A DNA stretch of 64,000 nucleotides from Mercenaria mercenaria (taxonomy: Eukaryota; Mollusca; Bivalvia; Venerida; Veneridae). Positions 28,391 to 39,642 of the stretch are shown piece by piece. Every line of letters starts with the position of its first letter. The first letter of the stretch is position 1. A program made the position numbers and the translations under genes. The stretch covers positions 20,310,001 to 20,374,000 of the forward strand of contig NC_069365.1 of the NCBI RefSeq assembly GCF_021730395.1, given 5' to 3'. The notes below the pieces were generated by a model. That model saw nothing but the letters and a program-made list of their open reading frames with translations, was not told where the DNA came from and made no database searches.

Positions 28391-31131
28391 TCTGAAAAGG
28401 GAGACATTTATGTCTAAGGATTTGCTTCAGATCAGATTTATAATATAACCAGTCAGGTCAATCAAAAACGAAAAGGACTAAGGTAATATACAACATCGAC
28501 TTTTTGTGTTCAAACAACTATGATCTACTATGATCGATATTATTTTTTGATTACCACAAACAGACTTTTTATCATGATTGTTAAAGTGTATATAATAATT
28601 AAAAATAAATGTTTGAAAAAGCTATAAAAATGGAATAATTTTTTTTTGTTAGATTTTCCTAAAGAATGTGTCGTATTCGTTAGATATATAGGCAGCTTGC
28701 TTTTATAGTTTAAACATTCGTAACAAGAAATACTCATTCATAAAAACTAAACATCAACAAAATGTGGCAGTAATGTAACATCACTTATAAACTACACAAA
28801 ATGTCTAACATTTAAAACCTATCCTTTAGATTTCGGTAAAAATACTACAAACGTTATTTGAAAATAAAACTAAAGATAAAATTACTGAAATATATTTATC
28901 CGTTTGGTCGAAACATTGACTCAATTTGCTTGCATGTAAATGGATCAGCTAATATAATGTATGATATTTATGATCTGTTTCATGTAAAAATAAACAACTT
29001 ACTTTTACACAAGTTTAGACTGCTATATCCATTTCTGCTTGAGAAATCAGGTTTTGTTTCTTATTTGTAGCTTCATAATTCAAGTGTACGGGTATGGCAA
29101 AAATCTTTCCTAGAAAACTCACACACGGCAATAAATACGATATGTAATTGTCATATTTTCCTCAGTGAATTTAGAAACTGCATGTGACAAAGAACTGTCC
29201 ATGTGCTTCATCAAAGACAGACTGGCACATTGTGAAAACGTTTTGCCTGTATGTCATGTTGTAACCAGTTGTTGTAACGAAGTTCCAATGCATCACTATT
29301 TGGTTTCGCTGGATTTGGCAATATGAATCCACTTCCTTACCTCCACCAAAACAACGTGAGAACAACAATAGAACTAACATTACAATAAACACATTCTGCT
29401 GGAGCAGTGTTGTAAAACATTGTCCTGCTGTTACATTTAAGCATTTTCATATATCTTGAGGTCGCTATCTGATGCTTTCATTTCAGTAGTGAAGATGACA
29501 CCCATATGAAACTTGGGATATTTGCTTTCACATAGTAATTTTAAAGATCTAAATTGGCATAGTTATTCTTCCTTAAACACTCATATGGTATGAAATATCT
29601 AATATTTTCCCCACAGATTTGCAAAAAAATAATATGCGATTAAGCTAACACAACGTTTTAGTTTTTGTATCTTGGGTGTAATAGAAGATGCGACATTCCA
29701 GTGCCTGAGACGGGTTTATGAGGAGGATTTAAGCCGTTTATATCAAAAAGAAACTGGCTTTGTATAAAACTGCTGCAGATATATTGATATATATAATTAA
29801 ATAAAACTTTAGCAAGATTTCAGTACTTGGTTTGTTGGTATTTTTATTTTAGACTCCTGTTATTTTTGCTCGATTGTGATAGAAACTTGGAGCTTCCCTT
29901 AATCAATCTTGAGTTACAGTAATGATTAAAATTGAACCAGTGTTTACTGGCCGTGTATACATTGTATAATAGTGTTAAAAGAATAGTTCGCGATACATTA
30001 GCCACCATCAATCCTGATTCTTTGTGATATCAAAGTAAAATATGTTTCACAGACAAGAAATTTCTATTGGAGTTTGGGATTTCTGGGTTCGCAATTAAAA
30101 CAGTCGTCAAGACTGGGTCATATAATACACCATTCAAAATCACAATTTGATAGAAGGCATTATGTCTGAAATCATTCCTCCTCCACCTTGATTCGTGTGG
30201 GAAGTTGCCCGTTTCTTTCGGAGAACAGTTTTGTACTGGTACAGAATCCAGGAACACTGGTTAGGTGTTACTTCCCGCAGTTACATAACTGAAATATTGT
30301 CGAAAAATGAAAGAAACATATTTTCTTCTAACGTTTAAAAGATAAGAGAAGTGAATATTTGGGAAAAGGGATTTGTGGTGAATGCCTGGTCGTGAGTACA
30401 TACTAATACATTATCAAAGTGCTGAGGCTATTGAAGCTGGGGTGAAACTGAAAAGAAGAGGCAACTAGAATAGTTTTCATAGTAGCTCACGCACAGGATG
30501 AGTTTCCGTAGCAGCCGTACACAACTTGAGGTTCTTTATTGTATTGCTTGTTTAAGTGAGCTCTCCATTTTGATTTGGAATATTTATGGTAACAGCTAAC
30601 TACCAGCATTTGTCTTTTTCATCATGCATTTAAGGTTGTAATGAACAAACAACACAACAGCAAGTTACGTTCTGTAAAAAAAGTGTATGTAAATAGTTCG
30701 TCCTCTGACATTTATGACTTCGTACATGATATATGCAAACATCCACAGTCATCGGGACTTTACAGTTTACTATTTTAAAAGTTGATAATACTTGTACCGA
30801 CGACAGGACTGCCCTAGTAGCATGTACAAATATTTCAAGAAAAGTTCTCTGATTTCGTGTGACAATAGAGTTCAGTCAAATTCATCAAACAAGGAATAAG
30901 TACTGTATAAAATGTGGTAAAAGTTTTGTGTACAGCGGTCACTGTAAGCCTTGTTAAAATATTGATGACGGGTAAGACTATTTATTTCCTTCAGTAACCA
31001 ATATCATCTTGCAAACATTAGCATTATATGGTCACTTTTGTTTTATCTGTAAAGTGATTTAAACGACAAAACCTTTTAGGCTTATACATATTCTTTATAC
31101 ATTAAAAAGATACAGACCCTTTGACACTCTA
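28391..31131. other. Mostly non-coding stretch
   Basis: This holds the upstream region of the Mab-21-like gene and AT-rich DNA. Two weak minus-strand exon candidates lie inside: 29171-29392, listed separately, and 30030-30257. The latter contains FRHNAFYQIVILNGVLYDPV, which I do not recognise. Confidence 0.4.
29171..29392 (-). CDS. Possible small secreted protein or first exon
   Basis: A 73-residue frame starting with a good signal peptide (MFIVMLVLLLFSRCFGGG), then a short region with three cysteines (EVDSYCQIQRNQ, FTMCQSVFDEAH, FFVTCSF). GGAGGTAAGG shortly after the signal peptide could also be a splice donor, so the frame might be only a first exon. No family is recognised. Confidence 0.28.
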   Translation of the reverse strand: MFIVMLVLLLFSRCFGGGKEVDSYCQIQRNQIVMHWNFVTTTGYNMTYRQNVFTMCQSVFDEAHGQFFVTCSF

Positions 31132-31400
31132 AAGCTGCTCGCCCGCACAAAGGTTTACGGATTCGCAGCACTATATGGTTATGTAGGAAAAAGTAGTGCG
31201 TTGCAAACTATTTATTATTTTTCAATATAGCCATATAGTGCTGTGAATCCGTAAACTTGTTTTCATCAGCCATTTTCTCAAAACGCTACGTAGATTTTCG
31301 CTTATTGTGTTGATTATAGCTTTTCATTTTATATTCTTGTTACAAAAATGTCGCTTTTGAGAAATTTAATTAATTCGGCCAAACTGAGGGCGAGCAACTT
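31132..31400. repeat. Mariner-type MITE with nested hairpin
   Basis: The 269-bp element has terminal repeats AAGCTGCTCGCCC / GGGCGAGCAACTT and sits between TA dinucleotides (31130-31131 and 31401-31402), as Tc1/mariner-type elements do. Inside, 31153-31182 and 31225-31258 form a second hairpin (GTTTACGGATTCGCAGCACT with its complement). Confidence 0.7.
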
Positions 31401-31443
31401 TATTATTAAAAAAGATTTAATAAAGCATTGTATTTCATCTTAA

Positions 31444-31864
31444 AGCAGCATGCCTCCAGATCGTTCGACAAAAAAAAAATTTTTTTTTAGATATCTTGAA
31501 ATAAATGCTATATTTCTTAAGAAGGCTTTAAAAAAATACTGACAAACTTTCTTTTACGGAAACACTTGAGAATTTGCTGTTTTTACTACTTTTTACGATG
31601 AAAACTGTCTCGATTATAAATATTTATATTTTGAAGTCATTATTCACTACTTCAGCTGTAGCGCTATTGGTTACGACGACTGGAAAATGTCTTTATTGCC
31701 GCGGCGGTCCGGGGTTCGATTCCCGACGCTGACATCTTTTTTTCTTGATTTGGAACTTTTAAAATATGTTAGAAACAAAAATTCATATTCTAATGTTCAT
31801 AATATAATCAAACTTCAATTTGAAAGAAGGATTATTTTTTAGCCAAATCTGGAGGCATGCTGCT
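31444..31864. repeat. TTAA-flanked MITE carrying a tRNA-like SINE head
   Basis: 18-bp perfect terminal repeats (AGCAGCATGCCTCCAGAT / ATCTGGAGGCATGCTGCT) lie directly inside TTAA at 31440-31443 and 31865-31868, the piggyBac-type target. The body carries a tRNA-like sequence (31653-31735) and a run of A then T near 31470. No transposase is encoded. Confidence 0.7.
31653..31735 (+). repeat. tRNA-derived SINE head
   Basis: The polymerase III A-box-like TAGCGCTATTGGTTACGACG and a good B box GGTTCGATTCC are spaced as in a tRNA. A TCAGC..GCTGA acceptor-like stem and a CGGG..CCCG T-arm can be drawn, followed by a T run. It is not a functional tRNA gene: the anticodon region is not tRNA-like. It is read as a SINE head. 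Confidence 0.6.
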
Positions 31865-32363
31865 TTAAATCTTGCACATTTCGGTAAGTGTTATCCTGCA
31901 AGAAATCTTCGGTAACTTTTTAACACACAGAACAATTTCTGAGTACATAGTACAAACACTTTTGTAACTGAAACTCCTGGTGAATTTAATGCTGTTATAT
32001 CGTCTGGTACACGGTTATCTTAGTCGTGATGTGACAATAAATGTCCGACAGTGCATTATCTTGTAAATAATACATTTTCAGACCCACAGACATGCCACTT
32101 AGCATGGTCACCTTTAAAGCCAAAAGGTAAAGAAAAATTTCATCTATTCATTGTCCATAGGTTATAAGCCAAAAAGAGAAACCACCACGAATTTAGAATT
32201 CAAGTTGGCCTCTGAACACGGCCATTGAGATCTAAATGACAATAACCCTGTGGCACTCTGTTGCTGACAATATAAAAAGCGCCTTTACAAAGATGGTTAT
32301 AGCCGCGAGTTGGTGTGGAGGTGGCGATGCATAGGGAAATGGAAGCTTTGGGGGCTCCTCTGC

Positions 32364-32365
<2 letters not shown>

Positions 32366-32454
<89 letters not shown>
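32366..32454. repeat. (AT)n microsatellite
   Basis: 89 bases of alternating A and T. The long Tyr-Ile frames across it are by-products of the repeat. Confidence 0.95.
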
Positions 32455-32456
<2 letters not shown>

Positions 32457-34680
32457 GGAAGTATGGGAGAACAGTTGCCAGTTCATCCAATATTAATACA
32501 CGAAGACGGAAAATAATTTAGGTGATTATCCGGGTATTCATGATCAGATAAAAGTTGTAATGTTTTTTTTTCCTGTTGATCTGTAAAATGTCCTGCTGAT
32601 ATAAAGATTTATGTTAACGAAAAATTAGGTTTTTCTGGTTATAACTGAAAGCTATCGTTATTTTTATAATTAGTGTAATTATTTCCACCAAACAAGCTAT
32701 GTGTAGGGGAGTGTGGCAGTTAGGGGGTTTGCTATGTAAGAATCACTTAGTTCCATATTGTTTTCATTGACTCTCTCCAGAAATGATACAGATATAACTT
32801 TGAAACAACTTAAAACAACCTTTTAGAATCATACATGTGACAATTAATTAATTCAATTTAATTCTTTATTGTGCATAAGTCACATACCACACATTCAAGT
32901 GTCATAACTCTGACTTTCTTTTGATTATTTCCATTTTTGCACAGAAATTCCCAATGTTTTCCTTGAATAACCCTGGAACAGATACAGATATTATTTTGAA
33001 ACTTAGACAGGTTTAAGGAAACCTGATATGTGAACCTGTCTCATACTCTTTTGACAAAATGACTTCGAAAAAAAATGTGATGTTACGAATTGTTTTTAAT
33101 ATCTCTGGAACTTAAAACATGCTTAAATTAGGATCATATCTATGTGTACATACCAAGTCCCATAATTCTGACTGTTCTTTTTATAAAATTATTTCCCTTT
33201 TTGCAGTCGGAAAATGTGCCAAAATTACATGTCCTTCAATATTTCTAAAGCTTATGCATGCATTGGATTGAAGATTAATACAAATCTTTTGGATTATTAT
33301 TGAAGTTTTCACAAAAAGTTTCATATCTCAACATGCATACATGTACCTACCTCATCTAATAGGGTTTCATTTAAACGCAATGTCAGTTTTGTTAGTTCTT
33401 ATATGTTATATGTGTCATTGTATATTTCTTTCGTACTCTGTCCGCTGTTGTATTTGTGCCTTTGTATGTCATTATGGGCTTTTTAGCCTATTTGATTTTA
33501 AATAAAATGTCTGTCTGACTCAACCTTTTATTTCCCGTCTGGACTTGGGAAATGTGGCAAAATTGTATCCCTGTGGGCATATAGTAAATTGACATAACAA
33601 TAGAATAATAAATATGAGTGCCGTTTCTAACAAAATTATTTCCCTTTTCAATCACATTTTGTGCATTTAGGACAATTGTAAGGGATTTAATGTAACTTAA
33701 AACGGTGAGAGATGGCAAATAGAGGAAGGTATAGTTTAATAAAAAAAACATTACTTTACTATAAACCTTTTAGAAGTATACCCTCTTTATGCATTTATTA
33801 TTTTTCACATTTTGGAACATATTAGATAGAAACTTTGGCTTCACTGCAGCAAATCTGAGGTGATGTCACTTTTTGAATTTCCGGTGAATAACAAAAACCA
33901 AAGAATATTCAGTTCTTTCCAAAAACCGTAATATTATGATTCAACCAAATAGTTTCCTTTGTCTACCAGAAAGGAACAATTCTTATATCTTAATATTGAA
34001 ATTTGGTACCTTTATAACAGACAATAAACTAAAACAATAGACATTCATATGTGACGTCGGTGAGCTCAACAAAGCAATTTCAAGCACAAATATTAATGCG
34101 GAATGTAAAGTAGGTTACACACTACAATATCCGTCCAAGATACTTTCAAAAACAATGCAATTGCAGAATATATATACAGAGAGAGATAAAAATAGTTTTG
34201 ACAGTTCGTGAAAACTAATGACAAATTTTGACAGGTATATGTTGGCTCATGACCTAATTAATTTTTTTCTGTTATTTCTAACTTCCAGTTTGATTTTCAT
34301 TAAATGGGTATTCTTTATTGTAGTTTACAACTCATACATTAAAAAAATAAAAGAATATATTGTTACCTCACTGTCGTTTTGTCTATCCATCTCTCGTACG
34401 AATTCCTATTGTTTCAGTCATTTGTCAGTAATTAGAGCAACTCACAGTGTTGCATTCATACAAAACACATCCTTTATTTTCACATAGATATTGAGGATTT
34501 ATCTAATGAGCACATGTATTGAAAACACAATTTCAATACCGACTGTGTATTGTAATAATGCTAAACTATCTCAGCCGTGACGTGTCCCTTTATTTAAAAC
34601 ACGGTTGTGATGTAATCCTTTGTTAGTTCTGTCCATTATATAGGTTATTGTACCGACACCGTTCTATACACACGATTATT
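32455..34680. other. Non-coding stretch
   Basis: No gene is recognised. Around 33360-33520 the sequence ATGGGCTTTTTAGCCTATTT followed by GATTTTAAATAAAATGTCTGTCTG looks like the 3' end of a truncated LINE (hairpin plus short tail repeat). Confidence 0.4.
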
Positions 34681-34781
34681 TTACTATACCTGTCCATTAT
34701 TAACCTGTAACTGTCCATTCTTAAAATAATGGATACTTTAAGAATGGACAGGTACAAGTTAATAATGGACAGGTATAGTAA
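34681..34781. repeat. Near-perfect 45-bp-arm hairpin
   Basis: Arms 34681-34725 and 34737-34781 are reverse complements with about two mismatches, around an 11-base loop. Each arm contains two copies of TGTCCATT. It could be a foldback MITE or, if transcribed, a long hairpin RNA. No coding content. Confidence 0.8.
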
Positions 34782-35520
34782 CAAACTTGTACGTTGAGAG
34801 GTGAGTACATTAACGTAAGAAATTTGAAAGTTTCGAAAAATAAGCGGCAACGTTTTACAGAACTTGTAACTGCAATCAAAGCCTTGAGATGTCTGGTGGT
34901 TGCGGGTTTTGCTATAGTTATTTTCATTTTAAATGCCAATCTATAAATATACATGTATAAGAAACAAATACTAATGTGCCTCATATCTAAGATAAACTCT
35001 GCCTGACTTTACATGAACAGCTGGAAGTCAGTGATGTAACCATGGGCTGGAATACCTAATCATTGACAGATCTTATATAATCTAAATGGCCAGTGTGAAT
35101 GGATAGAGGATGAATAAGAACTGCTTGATCATTGATAATTCATCCGCGTTGTTCATGAATGGGACTACTTTGTGTAGCACATGAACAAATTCCTTTGGAT
35201 GTGATTTGGAATCAAATAAAGATACTACATGATTGTCAGAATACACTTAACTTTGGTAGCGGGATAAACCCGCAACCAATAAAAAAAACCTGAAGAGGAA
35301 CGTATGACTTTAACCCAAATCTCCCCACAAATTATTAGTCAAATGAAAATCAAACAATGTGCCAAATAATTACAGAATGTTAGTTTAAATCTTCAACCGT
35401 TAGAAAGTAATAAAGTCCTCTTTGTGTACTCTTAAATTGCAATAGAAAAGTATCGCAGATATACACCTGGTATGGCATTTTCAGTCAAAAATAGATGAAA
35501 ATAGGCAACGTAATGTAAAA
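34782..35520. other. Non-coding stretch
   Basis: No gene is recognised. TTGCGGGTTTT near 34910 and AAACCCGCAACC near 35270 face each other and may be the ends of another MITE. Confidence 0.35.
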
Positions 35521-36090
35521 ACAAGAGCTGTCGGAGGACAGCAACGCTCGACTATTCAACAGCCTTGTCAATTGAATGAATATTGAAGTCGAAAAGGGGG
35601 CATAATTTTGTAAAATTGCAAACAGGGTTATTGAACCTGTACAATGCATATCAGTTCATGACAATGGACAAATGTGCAAGTTTCAATCCATTCCCATTAG
35701 TGGGTACTGAGATACCAGCTTGCATACAAAAATTTAACCAACGACTGCTTAGTCGAAAAAATGGCATACTTTTGTAAAAATGCAAAGTAGAGTTATGGAA
35801 CATGAGCACTGCATGTCAGATCATCACAATGAACAAGTGTGTGACGTTTCAATCCATTTCCAGTAGTAGGTACTGAAATACCAGCTTACATATAAAACCT
35901 TAATAAAAAAATACACAAAATAGAGTTAGGGAATCTGTGCAGTGTAAGTCAATTTATCACAGTGAATAAGTGTGTGAAGTTTCAATCCATTCCCACAAGT
36001 GGTTACTGAGATACCAGCTTACATACAAAAAACTTAACCAAATCGAGACGCCGACGCGGACATCGACGCATGGATGAAATAAAAAAGTGG
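35521..36090 (+). repeat. Bivalve tandem-unit interspersed repeat
   Basis: Begins ACAAGAGCTGTCGGAGGACA and ends near ATCGAGACGCCGACGCGG. Inside, a unit of about 130-155 bp recurs three times, each with GTTTCAATCCATT.CC, GAGATACCAGCTT.CAT and AACAAGTGTG-like stretches. I recall this organisation from many bivalve genes and introns. A small reverse-oriented remnant of its end lies at about 47690-47760. Confidence 0.7.
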
Positions 36091-36124
36091 AAAACCACAG
36101 GTCGCCTAACACGACATAAACGAA

Positions 36125-36215
36125 AATGTTGCAGGCTCGTTTTGATTGAGCCTGTTCATGGACGGTAGTGGAAGTGCAAGCTACCGTCCACGCCCTGTAG
36201 CCCCGGGTTAGGCAG
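36125..36215 (+). repeat. Double-hairpin repeat, copy 1
   Basis: CAGGCTC (36132) pairs with GAGCCTG (36148-36154), and GGACGGTAG (36160) pairs with CTACCGTCC (36181-36189). Related copies lie at 63232-63290 and 63506-63560 with altered but still paired stems. Confidence 0.65.
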
Positions 36216-36526
36216 AACTCAATATTTACACATGTTTTAAGTATCAGAATGTAATTTAGAGTGTCAGAATAATTTGTATATTTAATATACTGATAACGTA
36301 ACACATAAGCACAGGTAGTGCTTGACTCCCTTTTCATGTTGCCATTGTTATAATTTTTGTTGAATTGCTGTTATTAATAGAATTTTGGGTAATTTATGGT
36401 TGATTTGGGTTCATTATATGGATAGCTGGGTCCCAGCTTCGCACATTATGTCATATACAAAAGTTAAAGGGAACCAGATATTTGATAGAGCAAGTACTCG
36501 TTGTAAAACGTTATATTTAAATTTAG

Positions 36527-36576
36527 ACCAATCAGAAACAAGTTCTAAAAATAGCACGTCTGCTGGGGTATAAATA
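36527..36576 (+). promoter_or_regulatory. CCAAT plus TATA core promoter without an assigned gene
   Basis: ACCAATCAG and TATAAATA are 34 bp apart, giving a predicted start near 36600. I cannot attach a gene. It could belong to a solo LTR or to a lost or unrecognised transcript. Confidence 0.4.
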
Positions 36577-37854
36577 GGTAGATGGATGACAGGGAGCTCA
36601 TTCGGTATCCAGCGGACGAAGAAGACACATCGAGGATTCAACTAATAATTTATCCCTGTTGAGAAGGAGACTATTGCAGTTACCCTGTCAGGGCGGATAA
36701 ATTATCAAAAAGAAGACTTTGGAAGTTCTTAGACTAAAGAAGAGTAGCAGAATTTCGATAAGGTTTCGAGCTATAGGTAGCGAGGTCAGAGCTATTTATA
36801 GATTGTCGTATCGTATCTGTCAACAGCCAAATATGTACATGCAAAAAGTATTGATAAATTCATTTTACTGCAGGAAATATTCTTTTTTGTGGTTTCAATT
36901 AATAAAAAACTATCTTAACTTCAATACTGATCCCAATTTGTTAACTGGAATGCCTTTGAAAGAATAAAAACCTGAGGTAAATTGCAAGCTTCGATTGCTT
37001 TTTTGCCGTAGTGGCATCCCGAACTGGTCTAATTTTAGACAAGGTCGATTGCTTGAACTTGTCAAATCTCAGCCAATACACAATCAAATACGATGAAATT
37101 TGGCCAAACAGAGGCTAAGGGGTTCTTTAAGGGTAACATATGTTTTATTTGCGGAAAAAATACGGCATTTTGATAAAATACATCTTCGAAGTTGGTGCTT
37201 TTTCAGAGCGTTGTACCATGGTAATTACTCATTGCTTCAGAATGATTCAAGTAGAATATTAAAAAACAATGTTCTACCTTCAATTCCAGTGCATATCAAT
37301 GACGGTATAATGCGCCCCAAACCGTCCCATTTCTCCTTAAAGAACCCCACATTCTGCAGGTACGCGCGAAAAATTTGTCTCCCAGACAGAGTTGTCGTTC
37401 TTGACGCACCTGCGAAACCGCGACAGCGGCAAAATCCAAGGAATCCAAAGTTACTTTACTTTCGTTTCCGTTTTCGGATCGCCGTGTTGTTTGCAACGCA
37501 TTTTTTCGTCAAAACAACTGCTTTATTGCTATACTTGGTAAGAATATTGTATTGCATTTACCTCTTAGATATTGTGGCACAATATTTTGTGCGAAAATGA
37601 CCCCTTCATGGGCGAGGCTGGTCTAGAGTGATGACCAGCGGTGAGGACAGAAAACCGCTGCCCCAGCTGCACTGCCAGGCTGCCTGGAATTTTCAGTTTC
37701 TTTATAAATCATGAGCCTGGTCAGGTCAGAAACATTGAGACATAACAATGACAATACGCCATCCCCACTCACAATTTCTCAGTCAGAGCTGATGAGGTTA
37801 CCAGGCTCTGCACATAAATTTTATACAATAAAAATAAAGCCCTATTTCAGTATT

Positions 37855-38035
37855 TGAAAAGTCTTGGTTTTTATTCTCTTCCAATCCAGGGATGTAGACA
37901 GGGCAATGTGGAAGATAGAGTGTCTTGCCTAGGGACGTTTTGGCGTGGCATTTGGTTGGGTTCAAACTCACAACCTCTCGGTCGCTACTGTGCTTAGTGC
38001 TATTCGAGTTCTGACATTTTTGCTGTGGATGAAGG
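37855..38035 (-). repeat. tRNA-derived SINE remnant
   Basis: Read on the minus strand, GAGTTTGAACCCAACC fits a B box, followed by CCTAGGCAAGACACTCTATC and CACATTGCCC. This 'aggcaagacac.tTatc' block resembles the conserved central domain of Deu/Nin-type SINEs. The A box is weak. Confidence 0.5.
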
Positions 38036-38717
38036 ATCATTCTTTGACAGCTATATCAAAAATGTTTTAAATTAAATCAACTTTTCATGTCCACGTTTTT
38101 ATTAAGCACAGGCAAAGAAGTAGACTTTGTGTATGGACCTTCGGCATGGGATCTTAGATCTATTATATATATTTAAGGCCTTGATGATGTCTGGTAGTGA
38201 AGAAGATGTGATAATAGACAGTCAACAGGATCTCTTTGTGTCACCGGAAAAGTCAGCACACTCTAAGACGGAACTTTCAAGTTCAGTACCATTCAGCCAG
38301 AAATCCACTCAGCCACCATCACCGATAATCATCAGTTCTGAGAGCGAGAGTGATACTGAGGACTATCCGGTACATTATTAAAATGCATCTACAATTAATA
38401 TTAGTATAAGGCATATCTCATAACTTGATAAGTTTATTATAATTTTTTTATGGTGCAACATGTAATAAGTATATACTGCTAACTGTCAAGACCTCTGTTG
38501 TGGTATTTTTAATGATTTTCTTACCTGCTTTTGTTGCAGTTTAGAATCGATATGTACCAATTCAGCTATGTTTGATCATTAGTATTCTGACCTTTAAGTA
38601 CAGTCACTGTTGTGACATGAATAATTTAACGTCACATTCTTTGCACAGACTAAAACAGTCATATTTTTTCAAGCTCCAGAATTGTGTGTTACCATGAAAT
38701 GTTTTATTATTGTTTAG

Positions 38718-38891
38718 CACAGTCCTGTCTTTAAGAAGAGGAGAGCTGCTACAGGTGTCAACCGGGGTGTTTACAGTGACGAGACAGTCAACCAGGGTGT
38801 TAACAGTTACAGTGACAGTGACGAGGCAGTCAACCAGAGTGTTAACAGTTACAGTGACAGTGACGAGGCAGTAGATTATCCAAACAAACTG
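38718..38891 (+). CDS. Exon 2 of the four-exon gene, with internal repeat
   Basis: The acceptor TTGTTTAG precedes 38718 and the donor GTAAGC follows 38891. The 58 codons contain two near-identical copies of a 15-codon unit (VNQ.VNSYSDSDEAV), a recent in-frame duplication in an acidic, Ser-rich linker. The frame is intact in this exon. Confidence 0.6.
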
Positions 38892-39458
38892 GTAAGCAAA
38901 TGGTAATTGATTGGACTCTTGAATGATTTTAATCTCCTTATATATGAACTTATGTATTCAAGTCATTAGATAGTGGTTTGTGTGCTTTATTAGATTAGTT
39001 TGCTTATAAAATGTAACCATCTTAAAGCCTTTCTGAAATACCTGCTTATTTCATGCTGAAAAAATCAGGTGTAATTGCCTGTTCTTGTTTTAAATTCTGT
39101 TTGGATGTTGCAGACGTGATTTTACATTAAATATGAATGTATTTAGCATGAAATAAATTGGTGAACTAGATGTAACTTGTAGCTCTATCCTAACATCTTA
39201 ACAACTTAGGCATGCTGCATGAATTACCTTGACTAGCACATGTATACTTTAAAAAAGAAAAAGTTTGAATAAACATTTTTTTTTTCATTAGCTCAACAGA
39301 TATTTTTGTTTAGTATATAAAATTTTATCTTAATAAATTTCTTTTGTGACAGTCGAAATACTTAAGTCATGACATGAGAAAACCAACATTATGGTCTTTG
39401 CCTCCGGTTTGCCTATATCAGTTATGCAACCATTATTGTTTGATCTGGGACTAGATTT

Positions 39459-39642
39459 TTAACCCTTACAATGCTGGAACCGAACGAACAGCCTTTGCAA
39501 ACAGCTTGGAACCAGACCAGACGGTGTCTGGTCAGGTTCCAAGCTGTTTGCTACTCTGACAATATTTCTTCCAATTTTTTAGCAAAATGGATAACTTTAC
39601 AAACTAAGCAGACGACAATTTTCCCAGCATGCCAAGGGTTAA
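39459..39642. repeat. TTAACCC-type MITE in intron 2
   Basis: Runs from TTAACCCTTACAATGCTGG to CCAGCATGCCAAGGGTTAA. It contains a strong hairpin (GCAAACAGCTTGGAACCAG with its complement) separated by a short loop near 39511. It belongs to the same broad bivalve family as 25324-25519. Confidence 0.7.

Larger units (their letters stand above)
36216..38183. other. Mostly non-coding stretch before the four-exon gene
   Basis: A CCAAT (36527-36535) and TATAAATA (36569-36576) pair forms a promoter-like site, with no gene recognised after it. A pair AAGGGGTTCTTTAA / TTAAAGAACCCC at about 37116 and 37336 may bound a MITE. A reversed SINE lies at 37855-38035. Confidence 0.45.

Noticed and set aside
30030-30257. 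Exon with RRNDFRHNAFYQIVILNGVL
   Set aside because: The H..NG..YDP wording caught the eye but no family or splice partners could be supported.
31653-31735. Functional tRNA gene
   Set aside because: A and B boxes are present, but the anticodon arm and acceptor stem do not form a proper cloverleaf; a SINE head explains it better.
32200-32521. Tyr-Ile repeat proteins on both strands
   Set aside because: Pure by-product of the (AT)n microsatellite.
36096-36215. Hammerhead ribozyme in the double-hairpin repeat
   Set aside because: The required CTGATGA and GAAA core elements are not found in the right order.
35957-36337. 126-residue minus-strand protein
   Set aside because: Lies across two interspersed repeats and resembles nothing.
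37100-37600. 166-residue plus-strand protein
   Set aside because: No recognisable domain, and it overlaps a possible MITE bounded by AAGGGGTTCTTTAA arms; composition is that of AT-rich non-coding DNA.
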